From contig JACPZN010000415.1 in assembly GCA_016195505.1 (NCBI GenBank), forward strand, positions 1 to 6,616: a stretch of 6,616 nucleotides of DNA, written 5' to 3'. Below the pieces are notes generated by a model, which made no database searches, was not told where the DNA came from, and was given only the letters and a program-made list of their open reading frames with translations. Within the stretch, counting starts at the first letter, position 1. Every line of letters begins with the position of its first letter. The position numbers and the translations under genes were made by a program. The DNA is from Nitrospirota bacterium (GTDB lineage: Bacteria; Nitrospirota; Nitrospiria; Nitrospirales; Nitrospiraceae). Positions 1 to 5,314 of this stretch are shown one piece after another.

Positions 1-1
1 C

Positions 2-379
2 CCAGGAGAGGTGTATTACCTTGCCCAAGAGGTTGGATCGGATTTTTATCCTCGGTTCGTCAAACCTGAATTCATTGCAGCAGTTCGCACCGTCGTGTCC
101 AACTACCCAATAACCCAGGTGCCTGAGAAGGTCGGCGAAATAGGCAACAAGGTGCAGGCAATTGTGGAGAACAAACTGAAAGGGCGTCATCTCGATGTAG
201 CCTTTGTCTTTCCATGGCCGATATCGAGTTCGCAAGGATCGTACTCGAAGCCGCTGCAAGACTTGCAGGCCAAGGGCCAGTAGGAGGGGCAAAAAGGATG
301 TGTGCTCACCATCGCTCACAAGGAGGCCGAGATTGCTCGCTGGATGATCAAAGCACAAATAGAGCGTCTAAGACTGTAG
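2..379 (+). pseudogene. SPFH/prohibitin-family protein, broken and 5'-partial
   Basis: This is a decayed SPFH (stomatin/prohibitin) gene, a family of membrane-associated scaffold proteins. Reading is open from the window edge, so the true start lies outside; the GTG at 11 is only an internal codon. The first frame carries PGEVYYLAQEVG, then FVKPEFIAAVRTVVSNYPIT, VPEKVGEI and LKGRHLDVA, which match the second half of an SPFH domain. At about 205-216 the homology jumps to another frame (MADIEFARIVLEA, 214-252). It then returns to the first frame near 262-280 and continues as LTIAHKEAEIARWMIKAQIE, the start of the usual C-terminal coiled coil. A TAG at 281-283 interrupts the returned frame and another TAG at 377-379 ends it. 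The rest of the coiled coil and C-terminus is absent. Two compensating shifts plus stops make this a clear pseudogene unless the assembly is faulty. The family assignment comes from recognised wording, not a search. Confidence 0.75.
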
Positions 380-551
380 GTACTAAGGTACGGGAGACGA
401 TAGATCTCGATCGCACATTGCGCTTGGTTTATGGTCATTGCGCTGTTCGATGATCCATCCGTTGCTGTTCGAAATGGCATCGTGCCACAGGTCCGACGAT
501 CACACCCCGAGCCCGAACAGGCACTCTGGAAAGAATATTGGGCGCTCATGA
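380..551. other. Unassigned junction between two gene remnants
   Basis: No reading frame crosses this stretch convincingly. The frame of the SPFH remnant meets a further TAG at 401-403. It then stays open to a TGA at 549-551 and gives FDDPSVAVRNGIVPQV and similar text that I do not recognise. A different frame yields RETIDLDRTLRLVYG before stopping near 453. Neither has a ribosome binding site. It may be leftover coding sequence from the lost SPFH 3' end or from a lost gene whose 3' end follows. I see no promoter, terminator or mobile-element end. Confidence 0.4.
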
Positions 552-884
552 TTTGAGCATATCAGCCCTCACGATTTGTATGTCAACACCGGCAATGAGG
601 TGCGGTGGAAAAAATGGAAAACCGAGCTTGTCAAGGTCCGCTTACTCGATTATCATCCGGATCTCATCTCATGCAAGAAAGAATTTAGGTCGTTCGGTAC
701 AGTGGGCGATGCAGCGACGATTCCCCCAGGGGACTATGTGAGCCTGCGTTTTCCCAGACCCCGAAACATTCAGCACCACGTCTCGTCAAATCGATTCGAT
801 TCCCAGAGCAGTATAGTTCCAACGGCGCAAATTCAGGCGTCGGCTGGATTCCCATCTCGCAAATGGAACAAGGAGGATGAATGA
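552..884 (+). pseudogene. Remnant of a beta-rich, cupredoxin-like protein lacking its N-terminus
   Basis: An open frame follows the TGA at 549-551 and reads HDLYVNTGNEVRWKK at about 570-614. It continues through LVKVRLLDY, a single cysteine in ISCKKEF, and TIPPGDYVSLRFPRP, ending in TGA at 882-884. A strand with the VNxGxEVRW pattern followed by a TIPPGxxVSLxF strand is typical of cupredoxin-like (blue-copper fold) domains. The canonical copper set (His, then Cys/His/Met near the end) is not evident, so metal binding is doubtful. There is no signal peptide and no upstream ATG with a ribosome binding site in frame; the only nearby initiator is TTG at 576, in the middle of the first strand. It therefore looks like a 5'-truncated gene next to the broken SPFH gene. 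The family call is inference; a short unrelated hypothetical protein is the alternative. Confidence 0.4.
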
Positions 885-887
885 TTG

Positions 888-1055
888 ATGAACGCGCTTC
901 GACGGGTCTTCGTTAGAGTGGTGCCGCGTTCAGCGGTCTCCTGCCCACTCTTGGAGCAGCTTGGGGCGCTCCTTCTGGGACAGAGATCCGGTCCAGCCTA
1001 TCGGATTGGTGGCTCGTCGTTCAGCCACAGGTTTGCGAAGGGAGGTCTATCATGA
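888..1055 (+). CDS. Doubtful 55-residue ORF coupled to the next gene
   Basis: An ATG at 888 lies 11 bases after an AAGGAGG at 870-876. The frame runs 55 codons and its TGA overlaps the ATG of the following gene in an ATGA. That arrangement is typical of translational coupling. The product begins MNALRRVFVRVVPRSAVSC and has no domain I recognise. An ATG at 881 is better spaced from the same ribosome binding site but gives only eleven residues before a TAG. It could equally be non-coding leader sequence or decayed sequence. Confidence 0.2.
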   Translation: MNALRRVFVRVVPRSAVSCPLLEQLGALLLGQRSGPAYRIGGSSFSHRFAKGGLS

Positions 1056-1294
1056 ATGCTCGGAGACCGTTCGATTTGACGAGAGAGATTGAATGCACCC
1101 TCTACGATTTCATTCGCTACCAGGGCACGATGACCTTCGGCTCACTGGCAAATCTGCTTCCACAACACCGATGGGTCAGCCTGTTCAAAGCATTGTACAA
1201 TCTCGAGCGACAACAAGTCGTCACACTAACTCCCTTGCCATGGGATTACGAAATCTCAGTACATCGCAATCCGGATCAGAAATCACCGACATGA
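1052..1294 (+). CDS. Small conserved-looking hypothetical protein, winged-helix-like
   Basis: Intact 80-residue ORF. The start is secure: AAGGGAGGT at 1038-1046 lies five bases before the ATG. The product is soluble, without signal peptide or membrane segment. Residues about 8-62 suggest three helices (LTREIECTLYDFIRYQG, FGSLANLLP, SLFKALYNLERQQ) followed by a strand with the turn LPWDYEISV. This is the layout of a compact winged-helix DNA-binding domain; a helix-turn-helix within about 29-55 would be the recognition unit. The family is not recognised by name, and DNA binding is inference from predicted secondary structure only. It is the only gene in the plus-strand half of the window with both a good ribosome binding site and an undamaged frame. 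It converges on the minus-strand 64-residue gene. Confidence 0.65.
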   Translation: MNARRPFDLTREIECTLYDFIRYQGTMTFGSLANLLPQHRWVSLFKALYNLERQQVVTLTPLPWDYEISVHRNPDQKSPT

Positions 1295-1417
1295 CAACAG
1301 CCGAAAGTCAGATAGTATGGAGGAGATCGGCCCTGCAGGATGGAACCAGGCAGTGCTGGAGCTACTCAACCAGGTGGCGTGGGGGTTTCGCAGGCAGCCA
1401 TGCCTCGAAGCAGAGAA
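1295..1417. other. Gap between convergent genes with a possible coding remnant
   Basis: The gap is 123 bases long. On the plus strand, a frame from ATG 1317 reads MEEIGPAGWNQAVLELLNQV and on to about AENHDGFLAA, which looks protein-like. It has no ribosome binding site and runs into the antisense of the next gene. It is probably a remnant or chance. I see no hairpin followed by a T-tract on either strand, so no intrinsic terminator separates the two convergent genes. Confidence 0.35.
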
Positions 1418-1612
1418 TCACGATGGTTTCTTGGCAGCAAAGACCGTCGCATCGCAGGCGAGATACTTAATCTGCTTCATCGGGATGATGATGACTTCCT
1501 TCGGTGAGTCGACTTCGAGCACTTCCATGTCGTCGCTGATCGTGTGACGAATGGCATCCTTCACGAGTAACTCTTGATTGTCGACAAAGACGACTTTAAC
1601 CCAGTATTGCAC
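1418..1612 (-). CDS. 64-residue conserved-looking hypothetical protein
   Basis: The start is placed at the GTG at 1612-1610, because GGAAGGAG lies seven bases upstream of it. A longer reading from ATG 1648 would add twelve Arg/Ser-rich residues with no ribosome binding site. The product starts MQYWVKVVFVDNQELLVKDA and continues HTISDDMEVLEV, then KEVIIIPMKQIKYLACDATV. It alternates short beta strands (WVKVVF, MEVLEV, EVIIIPM, IKYLACD), suggesting a small all-beta barrel or sheet. It has no signal peptide or membrane segment and one cysteine. I do not recognise a named family and assign no function. A candidate promoter and a leader hairpin lie directly upstream, so it is probably its own transcription unit rather than the tail of the VapC operon. 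The C-terminus KKPS is basic. Confidence 0.65.
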   Translation of the reverse strand: MQYWVKVVFVDNQELLVKDAIRHTISDDMEVLEVDSPKEVIIIPMKQIKYLACDATVFAAKKPS

Positions 1613-1619
1613 GGAGCGA

Positions 1620-1627
1620 CTCCTTCC
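1620..1627 (-). promoter_or_regulatory. Ribosome binding site that decides the 64-residue gene's start
   Basis: GGAAGGAG on the minus strand, seven bases before the GTG at 1612. It supports the GTG start over the ATG at 1648, which has no comparable site. Confidence 0.7.
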
Positions 1628-1637
1628 CCTAGAATGT

Positions 1638-1657
1638 GTCCCGCCCATACACGGGAC
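1638..1657 (-). promoter_or_regulatory. Leader hairpin upstream of the 64-residue gene
   Basis: GTCCCG (1638-1643) and CGGGAC (1652-1657) form a perfect 6-bp GC-rich stem with an 8-base loop. It lies about ten bases before the ribosome binding site of the 64-residue gene and downstream of the candidate promoter, so it would be in the mRNA leader. There is no T-tract, so it is not an intrinsic terminator. It may be structural, a protein site, or chance. Confidence 0.35.
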
Positions 1658-1683
1658 GCCGCATAGCCACCAGTGCGAACGCG

Positions 1684-1713
1684 AGTATACCCTTCCTCTC
1701 TCCAGATCGTCAC
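1684..1713 (-). promoter_or_regulatory. Candidate sigma-70-type promoter of the 64-residue gene
   Basis: On the minus strand, a -35-like GTGACG (1713-1708) is followed after 18 bases by TATACT (1689-1684), which matches five of six bases of TATAAT. Transcription would begin near 1677 and give a leader of about 65 bases. The -35 element matches only four of six bases (shared core TGAC). Assigned by eye. Confidence 0.4.
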
Positions 1714-1915
1714 CACTTGCGAGAAGCCCCCCTTGAATAGGGTTCCGCTATTGGAGTAAAACCCCCCGCTGCAAGAAGGCACTGCACCCCCGGCCACACC
1801 GATGGCAAGGATGTACGGTTGCTCAGAAAGACCGCGGACATCTGGGCACCGTAATCGAGTCGATAGACATCGAATGCCAATGTCCCTACTGTGCTGACCC
1901 TCGTTGGCTGTGATT

Positions 1916-2359
1916 CTAGTCTTCTTCCGGATTGATAATGTGCAGCCCTGCCGTTTTTGACGCCGCCAACAGCTGCGTATCCGCACTGACAATGGTCAAT
2001 CTCAACGGTTTCAGCTCCAACGCGAGGGCCAGATGCATTACTTGCGGCGATCGAAGAAACGGATATTCCAAGACCAGTTCCTTGGTCGCCAGGTAGGTCC
2101 CCATCGTCGGTGCGATAAATTGATACAGTCCTTGCTTTGACTCGATTTCGAATTTGTAAAGTACAGAATAGCAATCGTCCCGGGTAATTTGCCCCTCTTG
2201 GGCGCGCGTCGATAAGATGGCATAAAAATCCGTCACGGACCAGGTCGGCAGGATCGCAACCTTTCCGCGCTTCACCATCAATTTGTTCACAATACGCGTA
2301 CCCCGTTCCATGCTGTAGCGTTTGACAAGAGCGGTTGAGTCAAAATAGTAGTACGGCAT
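1916..2359 (-). CDS. PIN-domain protein, VapC-type toxin with a degenerate active site
   Basis: VapC toxins are Mg-dependent ribonucleases of type II toxin-antitoxin pairs; most cut tRNA or rRNA. The 147-residue product has the expected single-domain length. It opens YYYFDSTALVKRY with the first acidic residue at D7, has a conserved-looking LRSPQVMHLALAL helix at about 102-114, and ends IVSADTQLLAASKTAGLHII with D127, then NPEED. In this PIN family the usual acidic set is D, E, D, D. Here the second position appears as D44 (VTDFYAIL), and the third, normally in a DALHLA-type motif, is replaced (PQVMHLA). Metal binding may be weakened, so the protein may be a poor nuclease or inactive; this is inference by eye alignment. 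ATG 2359 follows GGGGAGGG, which lies in the last codons of the antitoxin gene. Four bases separate the genes, so they form one translation-linked pair. Confidence 0.8.
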   Translation of the reverse strand: MPYYYFDSTALVKRYSMERGTRIVNKLMVKRGKVAILPTWSVTDFYAILSTRAQEGQITRDDCYSVLYKFEIESKQGLYQFIAPTMGTYLATKELVLEYPFLRSPQVMHLALALELKPLRLTIVSADTQLLAASKTAGLHIINPEED

Positions 2360-2363
2360 CCCG

Positions 2364-2633
2364 TTACACCCTCCCCTTCAGAATGACTTCCGCCAGTGGC
2401 CCTTGGAGCTTGGAGAGCCGGTCTTGCAGTTCATCGAGCGGCACCTCCTCATAGCCTTCCTTGCGCAACGTATCGGCAAGATTGCCCTGATTAAATGACG
2501 CCGTATCGGATCTCAGGCGGTCGTTCAACCGTCGCTTCGCCAGACGACTCGAGACCTTTTGTCCAGACTTCGTCAGCCCGCGTCCCCGGCTGCGTGGAGC
2601 ACGGCCAATGGATGTTCCTTCTGTTCGTTTCAC
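2364..2633 (-). CDS. Putative antitoxin partner of the VapC-type protein
   Basis: 89 residues, starting at GTG 2633, with GAGGAGG ten bases upstream. The N-terminal half is strongly basic (SRGRGLTKSGQK, RLAKRRLNDRLR), fitting DNA or RNA contact. The C-terminal half is acidic-amphipathic (DTLRKEGYEEVPLDELQDRL, then LSKLQGPLAEVIL), fitting a helix that could lie in the toxin's active groove. That two-part design, the small size, and the place four bases before a PIN-domain gene are what support the antitoxin call. I cannot assign a named DNA-binding fold such as AbrB, RHH or Phd. Such pairs usually repress their own promoter, but no clear operator is visible in the 36 bases upstream. Those 36 bases are the only gap to the lipoprotein operon, so read-through from it is likely. 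Confidence 0.6.
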   Translation of the reverse strand: MKRTEGTSIGRAPRSRGRGLTKSGQKVSSRLAKRRLNDRLRSDTASFNQGNLADTLRKEGYEEVPLDELQDRLSKLQGPLAEVILKGRV

Positions 2634-2669
2634 AGTTGTCGTTCCTCCTCATTAAAGATCGCTGACCAT

Positions 2670-3815
2670 TTACCGAGCCGGTCTCGCCGATGATTCCTCA
2701 CGTGGACAACCCGCCGGCATCGCCGCCGACGCCGGCAACGCGGCTTCCCCATAGATGTGCGCGGCAATCGCCTTTGCCACATCCGACGAAAACTCCTGCT
2801 GAATGACGCGCAAGGTCTTCGCTGTCGCTTCACGCTCAGTTAGATGTCCTTCCTTTCCGCCGCGCGCGACCGCGCCAACGACACGTTGCGCCGCCATCTC
2901 CACAACATCGAAATCACTGCACCACCGAACATACTTGAATTGCGGATCATGGACTTCAATGGGGAAAAGACGCACCGTACCTCGAACGAGCAATTCCGGC
3001 GACATTCCCTCTCCGCTCGCCGTCTTTGTCGTCACGTGGAGTCCTTCACGAATGAGCCCTTCCATCAGCGCACGCTGAATGGGTTCCGCATGATCACCGG
3101 ACACTTGTACCGCAACCACGAGATTCGTCGCAAGAAACTGTTCCAGTTCATTCGATAATTCGTTCACCCGATAGACAGCTGCTGTTCCCTGTCCACTGGG
3201 GCGAATCACCCGTAAATCGGCGTTGTAGGCTTCACGCAGGACCAAATTCCTGGCGGCCCGCCGAAGATTTCGAATCTTGGCGAGCTTGTCGGTAGTCTGC
3301 CGAGACTCGGTCACATCCTCTTCGACCGTCCGGTCTAGTGCTGACATCCGCTCCATCAACGACGCTTCGGCTTGGGGGCGGTTCATCACCGCCAGCACAT
3401 AATGCAGGCCTTTGTGCGAATCGTACCAGGCATCCATGATCCTGACGTTCTCAAGCACCTTATCAGTCGATACTTTTGTCACATTGTCGAGCGTAAGTCT
3501 CCGTTCAGTATTCGAAGAGCCGCGGTTTTCGACGACCAGATAGGACTCCCAATCTTTGGCCTGTGCGGCCACTTCCGCCTTGAAAATCCGTGCCACCGCC
3601 GCATAGGCCTGGTCTGATGCATTGGCCCGATTATCTGCTTGTCCCACTCCGATCAGGTATTGAGCCGAAGGATACTCCAAACTTGCTCCGTCGACCCATC
3701 CCGGCTTGCCCTTTCCGCCCAACCACGCACAACTAACCGATGATGTTCCAACCAACCACAGACAACCCAAGGCCATCCCAGCTTGCCAGAGAGCGAATCG
3801 GCGATCACACGTCAT
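2670..3815 (-). CDS. LPP20-domain lipoprotein with a TolB-N/CsgG-like C-terminal half
   Basis: 381 residues, last of four lipoprotein genes. The N-terminus is basic (CDRRF), then hydrophobic (about 8-28), then a weak lipobox ending at C29 (TSSVSC). Alanine after the cysteine predicts outer-membrane sorting by the Lol rule. Residues about 37-146 form an LPP20-type domain: KPGWV, YLIGVGQADN, a long helix AYAAVARIFKAEVAAQAK, and a closing strand GLHYVLAVMNR. A helical charged stretch (about 150-205) follows. Residues about 230-355 alternate strands and helices: LVVAVQVSG, AEPIQRALMEGLIREGL, LLVRGTVRLFPIEV, FDVVEMAAQRVVGAV, then a long helix ending AAHIYG. That order resembles the TolB-N/LpoB/CsgG fold and, with the LPP20-like N-terminus and similar length, FlgT; this part is inference. 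The tail is Ala/Pro-rich. The ATG overlaps the upstream stop (ATGA) with no clear ribosome binding site, so translation is probably coupled. Confidence 0.75.
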   Translation of the reverse strand: MTCDRRFALWQAGMALGCLWLVGTSSVSCAWLGGKGKPGWVDGASLEYPSAQYLIGVGQADNRANASDQAYAAVARIFKAEVAAQAKDWESYLVVENRGSSNTERRLTLDNVTKVSTDKVLENVRIMDAWYDSHKGLHYVLAVMNRPQAEASLMERMSALDRTVEEDVTESRQTTDKLAKIRNLRRAARNLVLREAYNADLRVIRPSGQGTAAVYRVNELSNELEQFLATNLVVAVQVSGDHAEPIQRALMEGLIREGLHVTTKTASGEGMSPELLVRGTVRLFPIEVHDPQFKYVRWCSDFDVVEMAAQRVVGAVARGGKEGHLTEREATAKTLRVIQQEFSSDVAKAIAAHIYGEAALPASAAMPAGCPREESSARPAR

Positions 3816-5224
3816 TGCATCACACGCTGAATGATAAAGGTCGTCTGGCCTGGCGCAAGATTCAAAGACTGCCCCTCTTTTCCCACTGCCATCCCTTGGC
3901 CGAACGGTCTAATGGATATCCGATACTCACCGGCAGATACCCAGGCCCGTGCCACATGAATTTCATCCGGCAATGTCTGCCAGCTTCGTTTGTCTGCTTC
4001 TTCGGACGCCACGGCTAGCCCCTTGGTCAACAACCCCACGATAAGTCCAACCCAAGGAGCGGCATCTCTCCCGGCAGCCTGTTGAGCCCCTCTCGTTGCC
4101 CCTTCTGCCAGGGCGAATTTTGTGGCTGCCCGCGCCAAGGCTTTCGCTGTGATTGCCGGCATACGGTCCGAGAGGCTCTTTTCCGCCAGCGCCGTCACAT
4201 TGTGCGCCAGTTCCGATCGGACTGTGATCGGGTTGCCTGCGGCATCCGTGAGCGTCATGCTCTCAAACGGAACCTGAGTTTTTTGCGGGACCAGACGTGG
4301 AAGGGCGACCCGCACCACACGTCCGTTGAGACCATACAGCACACTATCCGCTGCTCGATTTCGTTGATGAGATGATTGGGAAAATCCACGATTGAGCAAT
4401 ACTAGTTGCAACGCATCCAAACTGATCGGGAGGTCAAAATAGCGATCCTCTTTTCTCGGAGCGCGCCCATTATAGCTGATCAGAACGACTTGGGCGAGTT
4501 GCTGTTGCGCCGAGACGGGCTGCCAGACAACATCGGGAAATGCCTGCCGATACCCTTCAAATTCCGTCGAAAGATGGAGCGCCTCGGCTGTCCGCAGCAG
4601 ATCACTGCGCAATGATGGAGGATACGGCACCCGCAACCATCCACGCATCGCCTCATAGGCCTCAAACGCATTGCGGTAGGCGATAAAGGCATTGTTGAGA
4701 TCGCCAGCCGCCTCGTACAAGATCCCGCTCAGATACCGGGCGAATCCGTCGTTGCGATACCCGCTCCCCTCTTTCACCTTGTCACTGAGCACATTCAAGC
4801 GGTGATCGATCCGTCGTGCTTCCACAAGCGCTTCCCGCAGTTGCCCCTGTGCTGCGTAGTTCAACGCCTTCACCACATTGATCATGACGTGTTCGTAGGC
4901 GTCTCCTTCGTAGGGCAGTGCGTTATCGTTTGTCAAAAACGCCGCTGTTTCGGAACGGATAGTCCTGGTATAGAGCCGCTCGACTTCCTCCTCAGCCTGT
5001 TCCAGAACTGCGCTGCTCTGTTGATATTGGCCGGACAGTTGAAGCGTCATCCCACGATCCATTTCATACAACAGCCGGCTCTTCGCACCATATTCTTTCT
5101 CGGTCTGCTCGACGATGGCAGCCGCACGTGCAGGATCACCAGCAAGAAGACTCTGTTCGATAAGGAAATAGCGATTGACTGACGGACCGCAGCCGGTCAA
5201 GAGAGTCTGACTGACAACAATCAA
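3812..5224 (-). CDS. COG3014-type TPR-like lipoprotein
   Basis: The only in-frame initiator is a TTG giving 470 residues; see the separate start-region entry for why this is probably not the natural N-terminus. From this TTG the lipobox is LLTGC with C12. Residues about 15-230 are helical repeats of TPR type, including YEGDAYEHVMINVVKALNY (105-123) and a second repeat at 157-193 (FARYLSGILYEAAGDLNNAF). This block is the recognisable signature of COG3014, a conserved uncharacterised lipoprotein family often encoded near lpoB. The C-terminal half is beta-rich (VVLISYNGRAPRKED at 246-260, VVRVALPRLVPQ), with a hydrophobic glycine-rich helix near 391-405. It ends in a module containing SEEADKRSWQTLPDEIHVAR (407-426) and GEYRISIRP. 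It probably acts at the inner face of the outer membrane, with the TPR part as a binding scaffold. The function of the family is not established. Confidence 0.75.
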   Translation of the reverse strand: MIVVSQTLLTGCGPSVNRYFLIEQSLLAGDPARAAAIVEQTEKEYGAKSRLLYEMDRGMTLQLSGQYQQSSAVLEQAEEEVERLYTRTIRSETAAFLTNDNALPYEGDAYEHVMINVVKALNYAAQGQLREALVEARRIDHRLNVLSDKVKEGSGYRNDGFARYLSGILYEAAGDLNNAFIAYRNAFEAYEAMRGWLRVPYPPSLRSDLLRTAEALHLSTEFEGYRQAFPDVVWQPVSAQQQLAQVVLISYNGRAPRKEDRYFDLPISLDALQLVLLNRGFSQSSHQRNRAADSVLYGLNGRVVRVALPRLVPQKTQVPFESMTLTDAAGNPITVRSELAHNVTALAEKSLSDRMPAITAKALARAATKFALAEGATRGAQQAAGRDAAPWVGLIVGLLTKGLAVASEEADKRSWQTLPDEIHVARAWVSAGEYRISIRPFGQGMAVGKEGQSLNLAPGQTTFIIQRVMQ

Positions 5225-5255
5225 GAGGGAGGAGATTAGGGTGGCAACGCTTCAC
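5222..5255 (-). other. Faulty-looking start of the COG3014 gene (likely one-base frameshift)
   Basis: In the gene's frame a TGA at 5254-5252 closes the upstream side, and only the TTG at 5224 can start it. That gives eleven residues before the lipid cysteine, no positive charge, and a pyrimidine run (CTCCTCCCTC) where a ribosome binding site should be. In the neighbouring frame a GTG at 5255-5253, nine bases after a GGTGG, encodes MKRCHPNLLPL. Joining this to IVVSQTLLTGC by removing one base around CTCCCTCTTG gives an ordinary lipoprotein signal peptide. A real mutation, a sequencing indel and a non-standard start are all possible. Confidence 0.55.
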
Positions 5256-5314
5256 CGCACAGAACCACCGTGGGCAAAGCGTGAGAGGAAATGACTCAAC
5301 AGCGTCCGCGGAGC

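Larger units (their letters stand above)
1613..1915. other. 303-base gap between the 64-residue gene and vapC
   Basis: This holds the candidate promoter, leader hairpin and ribosome binding site listed separately. Further upstream, two minus-strand frames give protein-like but unassignable text. One reads LAFDVYRLDYGAQMSAVFLS (about 1825-1885). Another reads GGFYSNSGTLFKGGFSQVV (about 1710-1775), continuing into EEGYTRVRTGGY. Neither has its own start and ribosome binding site, and one runs out of the vapC coding region in another frame. A frameshifted remnant is possible. I see no terminator after vapC, no tRNA and no mobile-element ends. Confidence 0.4.

Noticed and set aside
1613..1648. 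ATG 1648 as start of the 64-residue protein
   Set aside because: No ribosome binding site, and it lies in the loop of a hairpin; the GTG at 1612 has GGAAGGAG at ideal spacing.
1561..1992. A 143-codon minus-strand frame overlapping vapC and the 64-residue gene
   Set aside because: It overlaps two better genes in other frames, and its start lies inside vapC. Only its middle part is kept, as a possible remnant.
3740..4018. Plus-strand open frames within the COG3014 and second LPP20 genes (also 2844-3158, 3372-3617, 4082-4375, 4802-5182)
   Set aside because: All lie opposite two long lipoprotein genes with coherent domains; none has a ribosome binding site plus recognisable product.
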